Positions 8,350 to 15,721 are shown, numbered from the stretch's first letter. The stretch: DNA of 18,415 nucleotides from Bacillota bacterium (GCA_024650095.1 JANKMV010000007.1:1-18415); one strand, 5' to 3'. Numbers and translations are program-made. The notes: generated by a model not told the origin, from the letters alone.

Positions 8350-8679
8350 CTACAGCCATTCTAGCTGGGAAACGTCAGATTGTAGAGCCTGCATTTCAAT
8401 AATTTTATATTTTGGTGTGGGTACGTCTCCAGGAAGAAACAATGTCTGCAGGAGGAGTCCAACCACGAGGACCATGGCACCGGCTACAACTGTCACGGTC
8501 GTTAAAGAAATCGTCACTTCTCTTTCCAGAAATCGCTGTACAGGTGACATGGTAAGTTCACTACGCTGCTGAGCAAGTAATTTCTCACGCAACGCATTAT
8601 CCATTGTTACCTCACTCACATGTTCAGCAAAGAGATTTTTGATCTGCTGGTCTAGCGAGTGTTCCTTATCCTTCATCAT
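8350..8679 (-). CDS. Putative single-pass anti-sigma factor
   Basis: A 109-residue protein with a charged, helical cytoplasmic N-terminus (about 1-52) and one strong membrane segment (about 55-80, ISLTTVTVVAGAMVLVVGLLL). A short tail of about 25 residues lies outside. This is the usual shape of a short membrane anti-sigma factor. It lacks the zinc-binding HxxxCxxC motif of the ZAS class, so identification rests on topology and position. Its ATG lies inside the 3' end of the sigma gene (overlap of 14 bases) with a GGGAG about 9 bases upstream, which implies coupled translation and matched amounts. It would hold the sigma factor at the membrane until a signal arrives. Confidence 0.7.
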   Translation of the reverse strand: MMKDKEHSLDQQIKNLFAEHVSEVTMDNALREKLLAQQRSELTMSPVQRFLEREVTISLTTVTVVAGAMVLVVGLLLQTLFLPGDVPTPKYKIIEMQALQSDVSQLEWL

Positions 8680-9232
8680 CTAAACCAACTCCCATCGTTA
8701 CTAACAGCGCTTTCATTTTTTCCCGTCCCCGCTGCAGTCTTGATTTAATACCCGACTCGCCCACATCCAGTACCTGTGCAATTTCCTTGACCTTCATTTC
8801 TTCATAATAATAGAGATAAAGAACGTCACGATATTTTAACGGTAAGGCACACATGGTATCTTTAACCAACCGCTTTTGCTCTTTCTCTTCGTAATCTTGC
8901 TGAGGCAATGGTCCTGTATCTTCCGCTTGGACATCCCAGAAGTACATAATCTTCTGCCACATCTTTGGTCTTATCTTATTTTTAGCCTTATTAAGGGCTA
9001 TTCTTGTCATCCATGTATCAAAGCTACTATCACCTCGAAAATTATGTACATTGGTATAAACGGCCAAAAAACTCTCCTGCACCACATCTTCAGCCAACTG
9101 TTGGTCCCCGACAACCATATAGGCCAAGCGGAGGAGCCTTTCCCCATAGGCGTCGACCAGTTCTTCGTAGGCAATTTGATCATTACTGCGTAATTTCTTA
9201 ATGGTCTCATCTAGCACCAGTGAATTTGCCAC
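8666..9232 (-). CDS. ECF-type RNA polymerase sigma factor
   Basis: An alternative sigma-70 factor with only regions 2 and 4. Region 2 is seen in the block starting YEELVDAYGERLLRLAYMVV and running through AEDVVQESFLAVY and FDTWMTRIALN. Region 4 is seen in ALPLKYRDVLYLYYYEEM and KEIAQVLDVGESGIKSRLQR, which is the -35-recognition HTH. The frame opens at GTG 9265. GTG 9232 has a GAGGAAGG site 7 bases upstream and begins closer to the conserved region, so I chose it (188 residues); 9265 would give 199 residues. The gene is first of three co-oriented genes with the anti-sigma-like and membrane repeat proteins. The upstream promoter looks like sigma-A, so autoregulation is not evident. Confidence 0.9.
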   Translation of the reverse strand: MANSLVLDETIKKLRSNDQIAYEELVDAYGERLLRLAYMVVGDQQLAEDVVQESFLAVYTNVHNFRGDSSFDTWMTRIALNKAKNKIRPKMWQKIMYFWDVQAEDTGPLPQQDYEEKEQKRLVKDTMCALPLKYRDVLYLYYYEEMKVKEIAQVLDVGESGIKSRLQRGREKMKALLVTMGVGLDDEG

Positions 9233-9311
9233 CCCTCCACCTTCCTCTCTCACTCTATTAGACACATGCTCACCCCAAATGGTCGCACAAAAAAAGCTAC
9301 TTTTGTTTAGT

Positions 9312-9339
9312 TATATATTATCGGCTTAAGATAAAACAA
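9312..9339 (-). promoter_or_regulatory. Candidate sigma-A promoter of the ECF sigma operon
   Basis: On the minus strand, TTGTTT (9339-9334), a 16-bp spacer and TATATA (9317-9312) lie about 45 bases upstream of GTG 9265. I see no GAAC-type -35 that would suggest an ECF-recognised promoter. Prediction by eye only. Confidence 0.4.
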
Positions 9340-9389
9340 TCTACTGACTATCATCATAAATTGTATCATTACTTTAGGAGAAACAAGAC

Positions 9390-9425
9390 AAAAAACGCTG
9401 AAACGTTTGGTATCCCCGTTTCAGC
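9390..9425 (-). terminator. Intrinsic terminator of the GTPase-GNAT unit
   Basis: GCTGAAACG (9397-9405) and CGTTTCAGC (9417-9425) form a perfect 9-bp stem with an 11-base loop. Read on the minus strand, it is followed by a run of six T (9395-9390) after one G. It lies about 46 bases after the GNAT stop and ahead of the sigma promoter, so it separates the two minus-strand units. Confidence 0.85.
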
Positions 9426-9471
9426 AATTTTAACTTATTCTATTATCTCATATTTTTGTTTTAAAGGAATC

Positions 9472-10005
9472 TCACAAGACATACTCCAATTGGATATCCC
9501 TTGGATCACTTTCACTTAGTTCCTTATTTATTTCTTCTGCTTCTCTACACCCTCTTGCTGCGTAAAATTTTATTGTCTCTTCTGCCGAGCCTGCACATAT
9601 ATAAATTCTATCGGCGCCCCAGCCTCTTGCAGTATCGGCACAGAGCATAAATAACTTTCTGCCTATTCCTTTACTTCTTTGTTCTTTTGTTACAAAAAGC
9701 TGATCCAATAAGACGTACCTATAATTACTGCCAAAAAAATCCCTTTTAAGGGTTGCAAAGCCGATCAACTTATTAAATTCATCAAAGGCACCGATTGCAC
9801 TACCCCCATTTACTATAGTTTGCTGCAAACCATGGTAGTGGTGCTCGTAGCCATTGGGCCAATCTAGGTCATGATAGTTAATCTCTACTAATTGTCGCTT
9901 TCCATCAACATCTCGCCATGCTTTTGCAATAAACTGTGCTGGATTCATTTGCTTGATACACTCACATTCATTTAATTCCAGTTGCCGATATTTTATCTTG
10001 ATCAT
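9472..10005 (-). CDS. GNAT-family N-acetyltransferase
   Basis: A 177-residue acetyltransferase. The strand before motif A (VLLDQLFVTKEQRSKGIGRK) carries the acetyl-CoA pyrophosphate loop RSKGIG (about 110-115). Motif B follows as AGSAEETIKFYAARGC. The family moves an acetyl group from acetyl-CoA to an amine; the substrate cannot be told from the sequence. The frame can open at TTG 10014, but ATG 10005 gives a normal N-terminus; neither has a strong ribosome site. It lies 59 bases downstream of the GTPase-NYN gene on the same strand with no terminator between them, so it is probably co-transcribed, and then ends at the clear terminator. A link to ribosome or toxin modification is only speculation. 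Confidence 0.85.
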   Translation of the reverse strand: MIKIKYRQLELNECECIKQMNPAQFIAKAWRDVDGKRQLVEINYHDLDWPNGYEHHYHGLQQTIVNGGSAIGAFDEFNKLIGFATLKRDFFGSNYRYVLLDQLFVTKEQRSKGIGRKLFMLCADTARGWGADRIYICAGSAEETIKFYAARGCREAEEINKELSESDPRDIQLEYVL

Positions 10006-10064
10006 AGCACCCAACCGTTTTCATTATTTTTTGTGATTATTCCTTACTGCTCCTCCAGTTCAAC

Positions 10065-12722
10065 TTACTTATCTTTTTCTTCGCTAAAGAGTTTTTCTAT
10101 CTGCTCTTTACTCTCAGCCGATAGTGCATCCTGCAGGTGATTAGGATCTATTCTCTGTTTTTCCTGATAAGCCTGCATAACGTCCGCATTCGTTCTTTCA
10201 ATTTCTTCTTTTAGCTCTCTGGCGGATAAGATAGCACAGCCTGCGCCCCTGATTATCAACTGCTCCAATCCATCGGATGTGGCAACAGTTATCTGATATT
10301 TTTCCTGGTTATCATGGCTGAACTTTTCAATATAATGGTCTGCCGTTTGTGCTTCCCTGGTAAAGACCATATGAATATTATCATAGTCAATTATTTCCTC
10401 ATGTTGTCTCTGTACGCGATAAGCATCAAAGACAACGATAATCTGACATTTTCGCACACTTTGATATTTGCTGAGTACATCAAGTAGTTTTATTCTCGCT
10501 CCATCCAGATTGTCTTCTGCAAGGTCTTTCAATTCGGGCCAGGCAAAAATAATATTGTAGCCATCTACAAGAAGATATTCTTCTTTGCTATCCTTATGTT
10601 TACTTAAATGAGTAGTCGATCTATCATGACCTACGTTCATTGTGCTTTTTTTTTGCCAAACAGATTTTCTTCCTTGATTTGCATAGTAGGTTTGCTGAAA
10701 GATCCGCTCAATCTCTTCTGGATCAATCCGGCTCTTGCCGCTCAAAGAAGCCTCTTTCCCAACCGTTTCTTCCCAAGGGGTCTCCTTTTTTTGTAAGCGG
10801 CTTTCAACATGCATATAGTCCTCTACTTGATCCCACTCAATCAAAAAGCTGGTGCCTTTTTCACAGAATATCGAACCCGTGGGGTTTTCAACATCTTCTT
10901 CAGATTTGTATCCCCACATGGCGATGACTTCGCCCGAGTTATGGCAGGGCTCGTAGCCCAGCAGACTACAAAAAAGCCGGCCCTGACCGTTACTATAGGC
11001 CATTACATCTTGTTGATAATTCCTCATATTTACCACGGGAGCTTTCCCTGTAATGGATGCGATGTCGCCTACTAGCTGTGAAATCTGGCAGGTACCATGC
11101 ATTTTCTCAATGTCTGTCATGGCACGACCCACCATTTTTTCCGGTAACTCTAGCTGATAAGAGTAATACGGTTCTAGCAAAATAGATTCTGCTACCTTTA
11201 AACCCTGACGTACTGCACGGTAGGTGGCTTCCCTAAAGTCACCGCCCGCTGTATGCTTATTGTGCGCTCGCCCAGACACTAACGTAATTTTAAGATCTGT
11301 AATGGCTGAGCCTGTGAGCACACCTTTATGATCCTTTTCCTTTAAATGGGAGAGAATGAGCTTCTTCCAGCTTTTACCTAACACGGCCTCACGACAATCT
11401 TCCGCAAACTGCAGACCGCTTCCCCGCTCCCCGGGTTCTAGTAACAGATGAACCTCCGCGTAATGGCCTAAAGGTTCAAAGTGCCCTACTCCTTCTACAA
11501 CATTGGCAATCGTCTCTTTATAAACAATCTGGCCTGTATCAAATGTTACACTTATGCCAAAGCGGCTTTGGATAACACTTTGCAGAATCTCGGTTTGCAC
11601 CTCGCCCATCACCTTTAGCCGGATTTCCTCAAGTTGTTCATCCCAAACAAGCTGCAACTGTGGCTCTTCTTCCTCGAGTTGACGCAACTTCGGCATCATC
11701 ACTCGCGGGTCGCAGTCTGCGGGCAGCAAAATCCGATAGGTCAAGACAGGTTCCAATACAGGTGCATGTAAATCTGTCTCATCCCCCAAAGCCTCCCCCG
11801 GCTTTGTTTGCGTCAGGCCTGTTACTGCACAGACAACGCCCGCGTCTGCCTCGCTCACTGCTACGAATTTCTCTCCTGAGTAGATACGAATTTGCGTAAT
11901 CTTTTCTTGCCAAACTCCATTGGTCACAACGTCTCTTACCTTAAGTCTGCCACCGGTTATCTTCATATAGGTGAGGCGATTTCCCTGTTCGTCTCTGCCG
12001 ATTTTGAATATTTTAGCGCCAAATGTTTCCGGAAAGAGAGGCATCTCGGTATAATTCACAAGGCCTTGCATAAACGCCTCAATACCTTGCAATTTTAAAG
12101 CTGAACCAAAAAAGCACGGAAAGAACTTACGTGCCCTGAGCGCTACGCGAATTTGCGAGATTCCGATTTGTCCTGTTTCCAGATATTCTTCTAACAATAT
12201 TTCATCACACATGGCCACTTGCTCATAAAAATCTTCATCTTGACCTTGTCCGCAGACAATACAACTGTCAGCCAGCTGTTTTTTTAGTTCACTTAGTAAT
12301 TGTTCTTTATCCGTACCCATTTGGTCCATTTTATTAATAAATAGAAACACAGGTATGCGATAATGGGTAAGCAAACGCCATAGGGTTTTTGTATGCCCCT
12401 GCACACCATCTGCCCCGCTTATCACCAAAATGGCATAATCCAACACCTGGAGGGTTCGCTCCATTTCAGTGGAAAAGTCCACATGGCCCGGCGTATCCAG
12501 TAAGGTAATCTGCGTATCATCCACTTCAAACAGAGCCTGTTTAGAAAATATGGTAATCCCTCTTGCTTTTTCCAGCTCATCATTATCCAAGTAGGCGTCT
12601 TTATTGTCCACCCTACCCAATTTGCGTGTTTTACCACTCACATATAGCAGACTCTCAGATAGGGTTGTCTTGCCCGCATCTACATGGGCTAAGACGCCGA
12701 TGATCAATTTTTTCATAGCCAT
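10065..12722 (-). CDS. Tet(M)/EF-G-like ribosomal GTPase fused to a Rae1/YacP NYN endonuclease domain
   Basis: An 885-residue fusion. Residues 1 to about 640 are an EF-G-type translational GTPase of the ribosomal-protection superfamily: P-loop AHVDAGKT at 12-19, ARGITI at 54-59, DTPGH at 76-80, NKMD at 130-133, then EF-G domains II-V ending in the Tet(M)-like QQDVMAYSNGQGR. A linker (about 645-712) leads to a NYN/PIN-like domain (about 715-845) closely resembling Bacillus Rae1 (YacP): LLVDGYNII (D720), IVVFDAY (D766), TADHYIEKF (D795), VATSDGLEQ (D817) and SARELKEEIE. Rae1 cuts mRNA in the ribosomal A site, which is also where Tet(M)-type GTPases insert. The Tet(M) domain IV loop YYSPVSTPADF is here AHNKHTAGGDF, so tetracycline release is doubtful. 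ATG 12722 has AAGGA 7 bases upstream; the earlier in-frame codon at 12764 lies beyond that site. Likely a translation-surveillance factor (inference). Confidence 0.9.
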   Translation of the reverse strand: MAMKKLIIGVLAHVDAGKTTLSESLLYVSGKTRKLGRVDNKDAYLDNDELEKARGITIFSKQALFEVDDTQITLLDTPGHVDFSTEMERTLQVLDYAILVISGADGVQGHTKTLWRLLTHYRIPVFLFINKMDQMGTDKEQLLSELKKQLADSCIVCGQGQDEDFYEQVAMCDEILLEEYLETGQIGISQIRVALRARKFFPCFFGSALKLQGIEAFMQGLVNYTEMPLFPETFGAKIFKIGRDEQGNRLTYMKITGGRLKVRDVVTNGVWQEKITQIRIYSGEKFVAVSEADAGVVCAVTGLTQTKPGEALGDETDLHAPVLEPVLTYRILLPADCDPRVMMPKLRQLEEEEPQLQLVWDEQLEEIRLKVMGEVQTEILQSVIQSRFGISVTFDTGQIVYKETIANVVEGVGHFEPLGHYAEVHLLLEPGERGSGLQFAEDCREAVLGKSWKKLILSHLKEKDHKGVLTGSAITDLKITLVSGRAHNKHTAGGDFREATYRAVRQGLKVAESILLEPYYSYQLELPEKMVGRAMTDIEKMHGTCQISQLVGDIASITGKAPVVNMRNYQQDVMAYSNGQGRLFCSLLGYEPCHNSGEVIAMWGYKSEEDVENPTGSIFCEKGTSFLIEWDQVEDYMHVESRLQKKETPWEETVGKEASLSGKSRIDPEEIERIFQQTYYANQGRKSVWQKKSTMNVGHDRSTTHLSKHKDSKEEYLLVDGYNIIFAWPELKDLAEDNLDGARIKLLDVLSKYQSVRKCQIIVVFDAYRVQRQHEEIIDYDNIHMVFTREAQTADHYIEKFSHDNQEKYQITVATSDGLEQLIIRGAGCAILSARELKEEIERTNADVMQAYQEKQRIDPNHLQDALSAESKEQIEKLFSEEKDK

Positions 12723-12765
12723 TTTAAATTCCTTCGCTAACCTATGATTGTAAGAAAAGCGCACT

Positions 12766-12795
12766 TATTTAATTTCCTTAATATGCGCGTTTCAA
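12766..12795 (-). promoter_or_regulatory. Candidate promoter of the GTPase-NYN gene
   Basis: On the minus strand, TTGAAA (12795-12790), an 18-bp spacer and TAAATA (12771-12766) would give a leader of roughly 40 bases before ATG 12722. No long attenuator leader of the kind found upstream of tet(M) was recognised. Confidence 0.35.
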
Positions 12796-12999
12796 TACTG
12801 GCCACCTTAGCCACTTGCTAACTGCAAGTAATTTAATTCAGTTACCCGTGAAAATAGCCCACTTCAAAGGCTGAAAGGGGATTTAGAGTCTTATCATATG
12901 GCTATAGGTTCTTCACTTATGAGTGTTGTTCCTTCTTAAATGTTAACATTCATTATGCTAGTATCCCCATATTCCTAGCTTCCTCGCAACTCACAAATT

Positions 13000-13029
13000 A
13001 AATCCTTATTAATTTCAATTAAAGGATTT
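13000..13029 (+). promoter_or_regulatory. AT-rich inverted repeat upstream of the CPBP gene
   Basis: AAATCCTT (13000-13007) and AAGGATTT (13022-13029) pair perfectly. The inner TTAATT/AATTA extends the stem with one bulged base, and two further T follow. It could be an operator or a weak terminator or attenuator ahead of the gene at 13154. Confidence 0.3.
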
Positions 13030-13153
13030 TTACTTACATAGGGAGAAAAAGAGGAAAGTGACTCGGGAGTGTTACGTATTATGGCAAAATTATTTTCTGC
13101 AAGACAACTGTGGTATAACTGGAAGTCTCATGTGTGTCGGGAGGCAATATAAT

Positions 13154-14317
13154 ATGCAAAAAACATTAACCATGCGCCAGGGAATGCTGGTTTTCATTCT
13201 AGCTATGGTCGGGCTAGCTGTTGTTGGGTCTGTCGTGCAAAATGCGTGGGGGATTTATGGACTGGCGATAACAGAGCTGCTCATTTTATCGTTTGCTGTT
13301 ATTCCTGCACTTTTATACAAAGTTGACTTTAAAGAAGTATTTTCAGTTAAAGCCCCGAGCATAAGACAAGTAATGGGAAGTTTGTTAATTTGGTTCGGGA
13401 CGTACCTAATTGTAATGTTGGTCACGCAAGTAATTATGTACTTTTTCCCGGAAGGATTCTTGGCAGTATCAGATAGCATGAGTGACTTATTTTCAAGTTC
13501 AGCTATTTTAGTGGCTTTATTGATTGTAGCAGTAATGCCAGCAATCTGTGAAGAAATGCTCCATCGTGGATTCATACTACACACCCTTGGCGCACAAGGA
13601 AAGTGGCAAAGAGTTTTGCTGATGGGCTTTGTGTTTGGTGTTTTTCACCTTGATCCCTATCGATTTGTGCCTACTGCGTTATTGGGAATGGCATTTACCT
13701 TCGTGATGATAGAAACGAATAACATTATAATTCCTATGTTCATGCACTTTATTAATAATGCATTGGCCGTACTTTTTTCCTTTGTTGAAAGTGAAACCCC
13801 GCTCTTAACACAAGACCAACTGCTCATGACCTTAGGAACGTACCTCGTTATTGCCGCTACAGCACCCTTCTTATTGATGTATGGAACCAAACTAATCAGA
13901 AAACCAGGCTTTAAGATGAAGACAAAAGGGAAAATTATAGCGGTATCTGTATCTTTATTGTTTTTCCTGATTGGAGGATACACGTTATCAAGCTTGGATT
14001 TGAACACGGAGCCACTGTTTATAAGCAATATGTCAATGGGAGTCAATCATGAAACAACGCCACATTCGCTCCCCTTTGAGGTAGAGCAAAAAGACACCTA
14101 CAACCTGAATTTAGAAATGGAACTGGAGCAAGGGCTTGGACGTCTTTCTATAAGCGACTCGAGCAGCCTTGTTGTTTTTGATACTACAGCGCAACAACTA
14201 ACATTGACACAAGGGATCGATCTGATGCCTGGAGAGTACACGTGTAATATAGCCTTTATATTTGACGAAGCCGTAGAAGGGTATGGCAACTGTACCATCA
14301 ATATACGGATCGATTAA
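13154..14317 (+). CDS. CPBP-family intramembrane metalloprotease with C-terminal extracytoplasmic domain
   Basis: A 387-residue membrane protein. CPBP (Abi, Rce1-like) proteases carry their metal and catalytic residues within membrane helices. Here the motifs are CEEMLHRGF (E133, E134, R138), FGVFHLDP (H165) and MFMHFINN (H198, N202), all intact. There are hydrophobic segments at about 9-29, 33-55, 74-96, 116-131, 153-165, 174-187, 191-210, 226-244 and 260-278. After the last one comes an unusual tail of about 107 residues (280-387), polar and strand-rich (for example LGRLSISDSSSLVVFD), that would lie on the other side of the membrane. ATG 13154 is chosen over the upstream in-frame 13058 because GGGAGG lies 9 bases before it. 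Substrate unknown; relatives act in bacteriocin immunity, surface-protein processing or stress response. Confidence 0.88.
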   Translation: MQKTLTMRQGMLVFILAMVGLAVVGSVVQNAWGIYGLAITELLILSFAVIPALLYKVDFKEVFSVKAPSIRQVMGSLLIWFGTYLIVMLVTQVIMYFFPEGFLAVSDSMSDLFSSSAILVALLIVAVMPAICEEMLHRGFILHTLGAQGKWQRVLLMGFVFGVFHLDPYRFVPTALLGMAFTFVMIETNNIIIPMFMHFINNALAVLFSFVESETPLLTQDQLLMTLGTYLVIAATAPFLLMYGTKLIRKPGFKMKTKGKIIAVSVSLLFFLIGGYTLSSLDLNTEPLFISNMSMGVNHETTPHSLPFEVEQKDTYNLNLEMELEQGLGRLSISDSSSLVVFDTTAQQLTLTQGIDLMPGEYTCNIAFIFDEAVEGYGNCTINIRID

Positions 14318-14593
14318 TTTTTTGTGGTAGGCACAAAGCGCCTTATCGGTAGCGTTGGCAACCGGGGCTTTTACTGATCCGTTGCACCACATCACAAGTA
14401 TTCGGTGATTTTGTAATTGCATTTCTTTGTTCAATTCTTGTAAACATTGACTGTCACATGTAAACAAGATTTTGTTCTTTTTCTTTCATTTTACTTCTAC
14501 ATCTGAGAACATAGATTCCCCCGATCCAACTTTTGCGGTGTCATAACATCTCTTGTTTCTGATAACCCACAAAATTACTTCTTTTTTACTTTC
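14318..14593 (-). pseudogene. Possible degraded gene remnant with an in-frame TGA
   Basis: After a stop at 14594, one minus-strand frame stays protein-like for about 90 codons down to the CPBP stop region. It is broken only by a TGA at 14488-14486. Text includes KNKILFTCDSQCLQELNKEM before HRILVMWCNGSVKAPVANAT and ALCAYHKK. A possible start is ATG 14524 behind GGGGG. Below 14318 the frame only continues as CPBP antisense, so any 3' end has been lost. I do not recognise the family, and chance cannot be excluded. Confidence 0.25.
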
Positions 14594-14700
14594 TTATTTA
14601 CTTATCCCTCATGGCGATGGTTAATTCCGTTAAAACTAAACTTCATAACAGGAATCCCTAATATAGACGATAAATTTTTGTTTATATAGGTTACCATTAA

Positions 14701-14730
14701 TTGACATTGGTTGCGTTATAGCCTTATAAT
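14701..14730 (+). promoter_or_regulatory. Near-consensus sigma-A promoter of the HTH-Uma2 gene
   Basis: TTGACA (14701-14706) and TATAAT (14725-14730) are both perfect hexamers with an 18-bp spacer. Transcription would start about a dozen bases before ATG 14750, giving a very short leader that begins close to the GGAGGTGA ribosome site. It is the strongest promoter in the window by sequence and argues against the upstream in-frame start at 14711, which lies inside it. Confidence 0.8.
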
Positions 14731-14749
14731 TGTGGTGGAGGTGAAGAGA

Positions 14750-15499
14750 ATGCCTCATGATAAAGAACTAATGACTGCACATGCTCTCTCTACAGCACTA
14801 AACCTGTCGGCTGACACCATTTGGCGATATACAAGGGAAAAGAAGATTCCATACATTGAATTGGGGAATAAAAAATATCGTTATAACCTAAATGATGTTG
14901 TCAATACTCTATCCCAGTCTAACGTTAAGGAGAAAACCCCTAATTATGATACAACAAAAGAATACACATATGAGGATTATCTTGCACTGCCGCAAGAAAG
15001 GGGTTTTCGTTTCGAAGTTCTTGAGGGTGAATTAATAAAAGAACCCTCTCCAACTGTTTCTCATCAAAAGGCAGTGAGCGAATTGCACTTCCTACTCAAG
15101 CAGTACTTTAAAGAGGCGGACTCACACGGTGAAGTATTCGTATCTCCATTGGATATTACGTTTAGTGATACTACTGTGGTGCAACCGGATGTCTTATATG
15201 TGTCAGGCGAACAAAAAGAAATAATACAGCCTTTAGGTATTGATGGCCCTCCTATGCTGGTTGTGGAAGTTTTGTCTCCTACCAGCGGACGAAAAGACCG
15301 AATAAGGAAAATGCAGATTTATCAGCGTGGAAACGTGCAGCATTATTGGCTGGTTAATCCGGAAGATAAAATGATAGAGTGCTTCGCTCTCCGCAATGGT
15401 CTTTATGCCTTAGTTGCATCAGGAATGGATGGAGAAACGGTAAAGCATCCAGTTTTTGAAGGATTATCAATTGATTTAAGCCTTTTATGGATGTTATGA
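14750..15499 (+). CDS. HTH (excisionase/MerR-like) protein fused to a Uma2-family PD-(D/E)XK domain
   Basis: A 249-residue two-domain protein. Residues about 7-53 form a winged HTH of the excisionase/MerR type (TALNLSADTIWRYTREKKIP then IELGNKKYRYNLNDV). After a linker, residues about 73-245 are a Uma2 (DUF820) domain of the PD-(D/E)XK nuclease fold: FRFEVLEGELIKEPSP, the conserved HQKAV, VQPDVLYV (D147), LVVEVLSPTSGRKDR (E173) and KMQIYQRGNVQHYWLVNP. Both acidic positions of the fold are present, so nuclease activity is possible but unproven; Uma2 proteins are abundant and mostly uncharacterised. ATG 14750 follows GGAGGTGA. The gene stands alone between a near-consensus promoter and an intrinsic terminator. 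The fused HTH suggests site-directed binding. Confidence 0.88.
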   Translation: MPHDKELMTAHALSTALNLSADTIWRYTREKKIPYIELGNKKYRYNLNDVVNTLSQSNVKEKTPNYDTTKEYTYEDYLALPQERGFRFEVLEGELIKEPSPTVSHQKAVSELHFLLKQYFKEADSHGEVFVSPLDITFSDTTVVQPDVLYVSGEQKEIIQPLGIDGPPMLVVEVLSPTSGRKDRIRKMQIYQRGNVQHYWLVNPEDKMIECFALRNGLYALVASGMDGETVKHPVFEGLSIDLSLLWML

Positions 15500-15508
15500 T
15501 AAAAAGTT

Positions 15509-15551
15509 AAAAGCGACCGCTGATAATTCTATTACTGCGGTCGCTTTTTTT
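15509..15551 (+). terminator. Intrinsic terminator of the HTH-Uma2 gene
   Basis: GCGACCGC (15513-15520) and GCGGTCGC (15537-15544) form a perfect 8-bp GC-rich stem, extended by AAAA/TTTT, with a 16-base loop. Seven T follow (15545-15551). It lies 9 bases after the gene stop. The AAAA on the 5' side also makes it a possible terminator for the opposite strand. Confidence 0.95.
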
Positions 15552-15721
15552 ATGTCTTTATATAGATCGTGTTTCTTGGTAGCAGCCGACAGGATATCTC
15601 CATTAGCCTATTGTCCCATTTTAGTCATGCGCAGAGACTCATTCGTTTTTTATATGGGTTTGATTCTACACAGGAAAATATAGGTATCCCCACGGCTTAA
15701 ATCTAGGCAACTGCACCAAAG

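Larger units (their letters stand above)
12723..13153. other. Divergent intergenic region between the GTPase-NYN and CPBP genes
   Basis: These 431 bases hold no convincing gene. They contain the candidate minus-strand promoter, a short stem-loop ACTTGC/GCAAGT (12813-12818 and 12824-12829), a 12-bp perfect palindrome AATGTTAACATT (12939-12950) and the larger inverted repeat at 13000-13029. An upstream in-frame extension of the CPBP ORF to 13058 has no ribosome site and does not resemble protein. Confidence 0.5.
14318..14749. other. Intergenic region between the CPBP and HTH-Uma2 genes
   Basis: Apart from the possible remnant on the minus strand and the strong promoter at 14701-14730, I see nothing definite. 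The CPBP stop is followed directly by TTTTTT but has no convincing stem before it. Confidence 0.5.

Noticed and set aside
10065..12722. Tetracycline resistance gene (tetM/tetO)
   Set aside because: The domain IV loop needed for drug displacement is not conserved and a nuclease domain is fused; kept only as a superfamily relationship.
12723..12764. Longer start of the GTPase-NYN gene
   Set aside because: The AAGGA site lies between the two starts, and EF-G-like proteins begin directly with the strand before the P-loop.
13058..13153. N-terminal extension of the CPBP protease
   Set aside because: The extra 32 residues do not look like a membrane-protein start, and a GGGAGG site points to ATG 13154.
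14711..14749. Upstream in-frame start for the HTH-Uma2 gene
   Set aside because: It lies inside the TTGACA/TATAAT promoter spacer and has no ribosome site; ATG 14750 has GGAGGTGA.
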